Assembly: GCF_910594005.1 (NCBI RefSeq)
Contig: NC_057825.1
Coordinates: forward strand, 49,817,037-49,881,036
Length of the DNA: 64,000 nt
Source of the DNA: Cervus elaphus
Lineage: Eukaryota; Chordata; Mammalia; Artiodactyla; Cervidae
Direction: 5' to 3'
The notes beneath the pieces were generated by a model. That model saw only the letters and a list, made by a program, of their open reading frames with translations, made no database searches and had not been told where the DNA came from. How positions within the stretch are numbered: the stretch's first letter is position 1; each line of letters starts with the position of its first letter. The translations under genes were made by a program, and so were the position numbers. This document shows, one piece after another, positions 58,535 through 64,000 of this stretch.

Positions 58535-58735
58535 ATTCAGATACATCTTACATTTGTGTTGCCCTTTCAAAACAGTTTCACCCACAGCATCAGTTTGAAT
58601 CCTCCCCTGATGAGTAACAGAAAGCATTACTACCCCCATTCTCTTTTTACAAGAAGTAAGCCCAAGCCCCATGGTCACACAGTGATTCAATAAGGATAGG
58701 GGCTCCTCACTCACAGCTGACTGCTGTTCCTTCTC
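58535..58735 (-). repeat. MIR SINE, antisense
   Basis: 'cattactacccccattctc', 'ccatggtcacacagtgattc' and the flanking order fit an antisense MIR core. Confidence 0.55.
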
Positions 58736-59108
58736 TATTCCTCTCTCTCTCAGAAAGGAAAATACAGACTGATCTACATGAAGCTTAATTTCTGGATTTC
58801 AGTCCTATATTTATATTTCATAACACTGAACTCTTTCAAATTGATTTTCTTGTTTGTAGTGAGTTGTCCTGGGAGGCAAATGACTAACTTGTTTCAAAGA
58901 GAAAATTTGCCCACCAGACTCTTGTGCCATTTTTTGAGATTCAATACTTCTCCTGTCACCTCCCCTCCACTCGCCTCACATTTTGTCATGTCTGAATAAA
59001 ATGACTCACATTCCCTGAGAGAAAGATGATGCTTTTAAAAGAATGCTACACTGGCAACCTAAGAGGCTCACGACTCTTCTAGGAAAGCACAGATTTATTT
59101 AGCTAAAG
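58736..59108. other. unique sequence, nothing recognised
   Basis: No feature recognised. Confidence 0.45.
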
Positions 59109-59215
59109 TGTATATGTGTATGTGTGTATACTATAATATAGTATATGGTGTATTTACTTTGTATATAGATACCATGTGTGTATATGTGTATATATGTATG
59201 CATGTATACTGTAAG
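59109..59215. repeat. (TG)n/(TA)n simple repeat
   Basis: Interrupted TGTA/TA repeats. Confidence 0.85.
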
Positions 59216-60659
59216 CAGTATTTTACATTTATGATGCTCACTGGTGTTAGCTGAAATGGCATACCTCTGCCTTTGTCTTTTAATGTCTAGGAGAATGCCA
59301 GAACTGGGTTTCACTCATGAAATACAAGTCCTTTAAAGACTGCACCTTTCTGCCACCCTGAGCAGGTGGAATGTTCCTGAGATCTTAGTCTCTGCTTGTG
59401 CCCACTTTTTAATACATTTGTGTCAGCAGTACTACCGCTTTATTAAATGAAGCTGTTTCAGTGTGGCTGGGAATGCATTAAGTGGAGCAAGCTTTCTAAT
59501 CACAGCGAGCTGGCAGCGGTCGTGCTATCTGTAGCAGGTTACCCGCCACCCTCGTTTTATTAATGGGCTTCCTTTGCGAGGGATGAGACGCAGTGTTTTC
59601 AGAAACCCATTAAATGGCACGCCGTCAGCCATACAGTGTGAATGCAGTTCTCATCCACTGTGTCAGAGGACGTTCTCCCCAAGACTATATGCACATGGGC
59701 TTTATCTACCCAGCCCCGTTCTCTCATACACTCTGCATTTCCGGTCTTGCACCCAAGTCCATTTGCTCATGGATGTTTTAGTGGCTCCTCTAAGCTGGTT
59801 TCATCTCCCTGGAAGTTGAGTCAGCTGTGACACACACAGTCAGCTGTGAAAAACAAAGTCATTAGAAGCTAAGAGAATGTGACCAAAAAATGGCCAGAAG
59901 CATTCAAGTTTCTTCAGGAAACTCCTTGGGACTTTGCTCATATTACATCTGTTACCCCATTTACAAGAAACCCCTCTTTCTGGTTAGAAGCTGGCTGCCT
60001 ATGCAAGTTATCCGTTAAACTTCCACATCGGGGAGTGACTCACTCTGGCCATCCCTTGAAAGTGCTCAGTCAGCCTCTTACGTGAACAACTTCACTAAAG
60101 CAGGATCATCCAGGTGTGGAGGAAGGCCAAGTCCATCATTGGAAGCTTAGAAATTGTATCAGCACACTTCTTTATTAATCAGAAACTTCAGAATTTTGCT
60201 GAAGTCAGACACAGGGCAGATTCTTGCACAGTTGTGGTTAGTCTGTTGATACAAGTTGAACAACAGTAACTGCAGGAAGCTGACCTCTGAATTAATAACA
60301 CCATTTGTTGTTCTCTCCTGGGTTCGGAGTAGAAAATGTCCATCTGTCTAGAATGTCTAGTGTGCTCAAGAAGGGTCCTTTCAGCAAACATTTTTTTGAG
60401 CTTTTTTGCTAAACATGACGTCACTCAAATTGAAACTATGACTATGACCCGAGATTTCCTTTTTAGTTAACATGGACATTTCATGTTGAAAGACAGATCA
60501 TTTATATACTCTGGAAAGTTCTGAGGTTTCAGATATACCAGTATGAGTCCATTTTACTCCTCATTGCAGCCTTCTCTTGATTCTGTGCTTCTGCTTCCTT
60601 CTTATCCATATTTTCTACCTCTTCTTAATTCTGAGATAGGTGGTTATATTTCAAAAAGC
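59216..60659. other. repeat-poor block
   Basis: No interspersed repeat recognised over about 1.4 kb. The 59440-59660 part is less AT-rich than its surroundings and retains several CpGs. No coding frame convinces. Confidence 0.4.
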
Positions 60660-60720
60660 ATGTAAAATATATGTGTATGTATGAATACATAAATGCAAAT
60701 ATATATACATATATATGATA
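60660..60720. repeat. AT-rich simple repeat
   Basis: Imperfect TATA/TACATA repeats. Confidence 0.75.
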
Positions 60721-60754
60721 ATTTGGAGTCAGAACCTTAATCGTTAGACATAAA

Positions 60755-60890
60755 ACTATCTTGTATTGGTTATGTTATTGCCAGAAAGTCATTTAATTCA
60801 TCTTTAAAGTGAGAATAATAATGAGACCTACCTCAGAGCATCACCACAGGGAAGAAATTCTGAGATGATACACATGATGAAAGAACTTTT
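60755..60890 (+). repeat. MIR SINE, sense
   Basis: 'aagtcatttaattcatc', 'aagtgagaataataatg' and 'agacctacctcagagcatc' follow the MIR 3' half. Confidence 0.68.
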
Positions 60891-60974
60891 TAATATATGA
60901 AGAATCTTGTAAATGTCAATGGCTGTCTTTTTGCTATAGGAGAGGGCAGATAGAAAAGAGGGCAATTCATCACA

Positions 60975-61150
60975 TGCAGTGGTAAAGAACCTGCCTGCCA
61001 GTGCAGGAGACACAGGAGACACAGGAGACACAGATTTGATACCTGGATCAGGAAGATCCCCGGAGGAAGAAATGGCAACCCACTCCAGTATTCTTCCCTG
61101 GAAAATCCCGTGGACAGAGTGGCCAGGTGGGCTACAGTCCGTGGGGGTCA
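60975..61150 (+). repeat. Bov-tA SINE, sense, 5' truncated, with 9-bp triplication
   Basis: Begins within the head at 'cagtggtaaagaacctgcc' and ends at 'ccgtgggggtcacatg'. The block aggagacac is present three times in tandem at about 61003-61030, where other copies have it once. tcacatg on both sides is a likely target duplication. Confidence 0.92.
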
Positions 61151-62089
61151 CATGAATACACATCACATTTTGTGGCCTGGGTGTGTCTCCCTGTGTGCAG
61201 GGCAGGGAGAGAAGGCCAAAAGCAGGTCTTCAAAGAGGAATTTCAATGAATATGTGATGCATCGATCTGAATGCCAGCAGATGTTCCCAGATATGCATGT
61301 ATGGGAGGATTCAGTGTGAAACCCACGTTTACTCTAACCCAGCCAGCCAGTTTCTGGACAGTGAGTTACTGTGTACGACGCAACTCAGTCCTCAAAGAAT
61401 CCTATGCATCTATCTTCTCTGGTATTCACTCTCGGGTGTGTTATGACTCTGCTTTTGGCATTCTGTCAGGAATAAGCAATAAATGAACAAGGAGACCAGA
61501 GGTCGGTGTCCATGAATATAGACACGCTCATGGTGAAATTTGCATTCTAAATTTTATTTGCATCTAGGAAGTGAGTCCAGAGTCCCAAGAGACAGTAATC
61601 CTTTCTGTCATAAAATTAACCATTGTCACATACAGTTGTATAGGTTGTACACTGCACAAAGTTAGGGTATATCAGGCATACCATAGATATCAGGGATTTG
61701 ACAATTTTTAAGACAATTTTCCTAAAAGGTCTTTTCCTAGGAATCTAATGTTTTATAACATGTTTCTAATAGATGGAAGTAAAGTAAGGTGCTCTATGGG
61801 CCAACTAAAAGAATAAATTTTTCTTGCTTTACAGAGTTACATTCATCTTGATTTGAGCTCTGTATGTGAACTCTTCTTGGGCAGAGTAGCAGTCCATTCT
61901 TCTTCAACTGCAGTGAGCAAAACTTTCTTGCAAAAATCTTTCAAGGTAAATCTTCAGGTTATTTTACACATGGGGAACTTGCAGCTATCCCTAAATAAAA
62001 GTAAATTCAGCATCTGAAGAGTCAGCTTAATGTGTTCAACCTGTATTCATAGAGCCTGTTCTAAAGGAAGTAGAAGACTGGATCCCCAG
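61151..62089. other. unique sequence, nothing recognised
   Basis: No feature recognised. Confidence 0.45.
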
Positions 62090-62540
62090 ACATACAGTAG
62101 TGCCAAAGCAGAATGCAGTTCAGGGATTTGTTGAGTGTCTGAGACTGAGTGCCGCAGCAGAATTTATTACCAAAAGCAAGTTGGTGTGCCTGATGCCCAG
62201 TGAGGCCAAACAGTACCAAAATGTCGGAGTTTGGAGCAGAGAGAGGGTGATTGCAAGGATAAGGGGTGGCTCCTGGCCCCAAACCCCAAACTCCCCAAAG
62301 CATCTCAGGAGAGCATTTTTAAAGGCAAGGTGAGGGAGAGGGTAGTTGATTGTTGCAGACTTCCTGTTGGAATCCTTTGTTATTGAAGCTGTCTGCATAG
62401 GTCAGGTCACAATGTTCCTGTAACCTCCAGCAAAACAAATGTTATTCTCTGTTCTGCAACCTTTTATCTCTATATGAATGGAAAGGAGTTATAACCTTAA
62501 AGGTCAGACTGTAGGTAACATTCTTGATTCTAAGCAAAAG
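62090..62540 (-). repeat. LTR-like block, antisense (endogenous retrovirus relic?)
   Basis: On the minus strand 'ggtaataaattctgctgcgg' gives an AATAAA signal followed by a GC-richer R/U5-like segment, preceded (to the right) by a U3-like region with 'cctttaaaaatgctctcc'. No coding part is attached. Family not identified. Confidence 0.38.
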
Positions 62541-62559
62541 CAATAGAATGCAAAGGTAA

Positions 62560-62625
62560 AATACAAAAAAAAAAAAACAAACCCAAAAACACAACAACAA
62601 CAACAAAACAAAACTAAAGGTAAAA
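62560..62625. repeat. A-rich / (CAA)n simple repeat
   Basis: An A-run, then CAACAA repeats. Could be the decayed tail of an unidentified element. Confidence 0.75.
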
Positions 62626-62665
62626 GAAACAGATCTAATATGGAGTCAGATTTGTTCTTCCCTAT

Positions 62666-64000
62666 TCAGTTCAGTTTAGTTCAGTCACTCAGTCGTGTCT
62701 GACTTTTTGCAACCCCATGGACTGCAGCACGCCAGGCTTCCCTGTCCATCACCAACTCCCAGAGTTTACCCAAACTCATGTCCATTGGGTCAGTGATGCC
62801 ATCCAACCATCTCATCCTCTGTCGTCCCCTTCTCCTCCTGCCTTCAGTCTTTCCCAGCCTCAGGATCTTTTCAAATGAGTCAGTTCTTTGCATCAGGTGG
62901 CCAAAGTATTGGAGTTTCAGCTTCAGCATCAGTCCTTCCAATGAACACTCAGGACTGATCTCCTTTAGGATGGACTGGTTGGATCTCCTTGCAGTCCAAG
63001 GGACTCTCAAGAGTCTTTTCCAACAGCAAAGTTCAAAAGCATCAATTCTTCAGAGCTCAGCTTTCTTTATAGTCCAACTCTCACATCCATACATGACTAC
63101 TGGAAAAACCATAGCCTTGACTAGACAGACCTTTGTTGACAAAGTAGTCTCTCCTTTTTAATATGCTGTCTAGGTTGGTCATAACTTTCCTTCCAAGGAG
63201 TAAGTGTCTTTTAATTTCATGGCTGCAATCACCATCTGCAGTGATTTTGGAGCCCCTAAAAATAAAGTCTGTCACTGTTTCCACTGTTTCCCCATATATT
63301 TGCCATGAAGTGATGGGACCAGATGCCATGATCTTAGTTTTCTGAATGTTGAGCTTTAAGCCAACTTTGTCACTCTCCTCTTTTACTTTCATCAAGAGGT
63401 TTCTTTAGTTCTTCACTTTCTGCCATAAGGGTGGTGTCATCTGCATATCTGAGATTATTGATGTTTCTCCCAGCAATCTTGATTCCAGCTTGTGCTTCAT
63501 CCAGCCCAGCATTTTGCATGATGTACTCTGCATGTAAGTTAAATAAACAGGGTGACAATATACAGCCTTGACGTACTCCTTTTTCTATTTGGAACTAGTC
63601 TGTTGTTCCATATCCAGTTCTAAGTGTTGCTTCCTGACCTGCATACAGGTTTCTCAAGAGGCAGGTCAGGCGGTCTGGTATGCCCATCTCCTTCAGAATT
63701 TTCCACAGTTTATTGTGATCCACACCATCAAAGGCTTTGGCATAGTCAATAAATCAGAAATAGATGTTTTTCTGGAACTTTCTTGCTTTTTCGATGATCC
63801 AGCAGATGTTGGCAATTTGATCTCTGGTTTCTCTGCCTTTTCTAAAACCAGCTTGAACATCTGGAAATTCACGGTTCACATATTGTTGAAGCCTGACTTA
63901 GAATTTTGAGCATTACTTGTTAGCATGTGAGATGAGTACAATTGTGCAGTAGTTTGAGCATTCTTTGGCACTGCCTTTCTTTGGGATTGGAATGAAAACT
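62666..64000 (-). repeat. BovB LINE (RTE), antisense, continues past the window edge
   Basis: The TTCAG-type 3' terminus at 62666 is followed continuously by the C-terminal region, reverse transcriptase and the start of the preceding block at 64000. It is better preserved than the copies at 1.1, 12.7 and 47 kb. Confidence 0.97.
62681..64000 (-). pseudogene. BovB reverse-transcriptase fragment, YADD retained
   Basis: Minus-strand frames at 63370-63558, 63081-63395 and 62681-63010 cover the RT catalytic region and C-terminus. YADD is intact at 63436-63447 in NNLRYADDTTLMAES. A frame change near 63390 separates the RT core from the next block, and another lies around 63010-63080, so it is not translatable as one protein. 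Upstream sequence, including any endonuclease domain, is outside the window. Confidence 0.93.

Noticed and set aside
59440..59660. CpG island
   Set aside because: Several CpGs occur but density and length look too low for an island, and no adjacent first exon is visible.
62681..64000. Active BovB element
   Set aside because: Although YADD is present, frame changes near 63390 and 63010-63080 break the protein, and the 5' portion is outside the window.
1..64000. CRISPR array, phage, plasmid or bacterial operon
   Set aside because: Repeat content is entirely that of a ruminant nuclear genome; no regularly spaced direct repeats with unique spacers and no prokaryotic gene layout.

Overview
The window is nuclear DNA of a ruminant, most likely a bovid. 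The diagnostic evidence is the repeat content: about 25 copies of the tRNA-Glu-headed SINE Bov-tA/Bov-A, eight pieces of the RTE-clade LINE BovB, two CHR-type cetartiodactyl SINEs, and several L1 copies with the ruminant 3' end. Older layers shared with other placental mammals are also present (MIR, L2, ancient L1M, Tigger1, MER20-, MER5- and MER1-like hAT relics). Cattle, sheep and goat cannot be told apart here. All family names come from remembered consensus features; a RepeatMasker run with a ruminant library would settle them.

I find no functional cellular gene. Every open frame longer than about 60 codons either lies inside a repeat or shows no recognisable protein family, and I see no CpG island. 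The protein-coding remnants are all transposon-derived and dead or truncated: an L1 ORF2 C-terminus (17.1-17.4 kb), a BovB reverse transcriptase with a destroyed YADD box (36.6-38.5 kb), a Tigger1 transposase (41.1-42.7 kb), and a second BovB reverse transcriptase running off the right edge (62.7-64.0 kb). The window reads as an intron or intergenic desert.

Layout. 0-5 kb: SINEs, BovB tails, and an L1 split by a BovB piece. 5-12.3 kb: MIR, L2, L1M and ruminant L1, including a twin-primed L1 nested in an older L1M. 12.6-19.9 kb: SINEs, an AT microsatellite, a hairpin, a tRNA-Arg half retrocopy and a 5'-truncated L1 with a clean target duplication. 20-32 kb: mostly unique sequence with scattered Bov-tA, including a 1.5 kb repeat-poor block at 26.4-27.9 kb. 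35.2-36.6 kb: an inverted duplication of an L1-in-L1M composite. 36.6-43.6 kb: the longest BovB, then Tigger1 and a CHR SINE, each carrying a nested SINE. 43.6-64 kb: long unique blocks, MIRs, Bov-tA copies, two LTR-like blocks, a second twin-primed L1 nested in a MIR, and BovB at the edge.

I do not see a new gene system. The most unusual observations are retrotransposition and rearrangement scars: two tail-less insertions (a 5' tRNA-Arg(CCT) half and a 57-base SINE head) with exact target duplications; an insertion consisting only of poly(A); two L1 inversions of twin-priming type; the inverted duplication; and an 18-bp perfect inverted repeat whose arms carry YY1-like cores.
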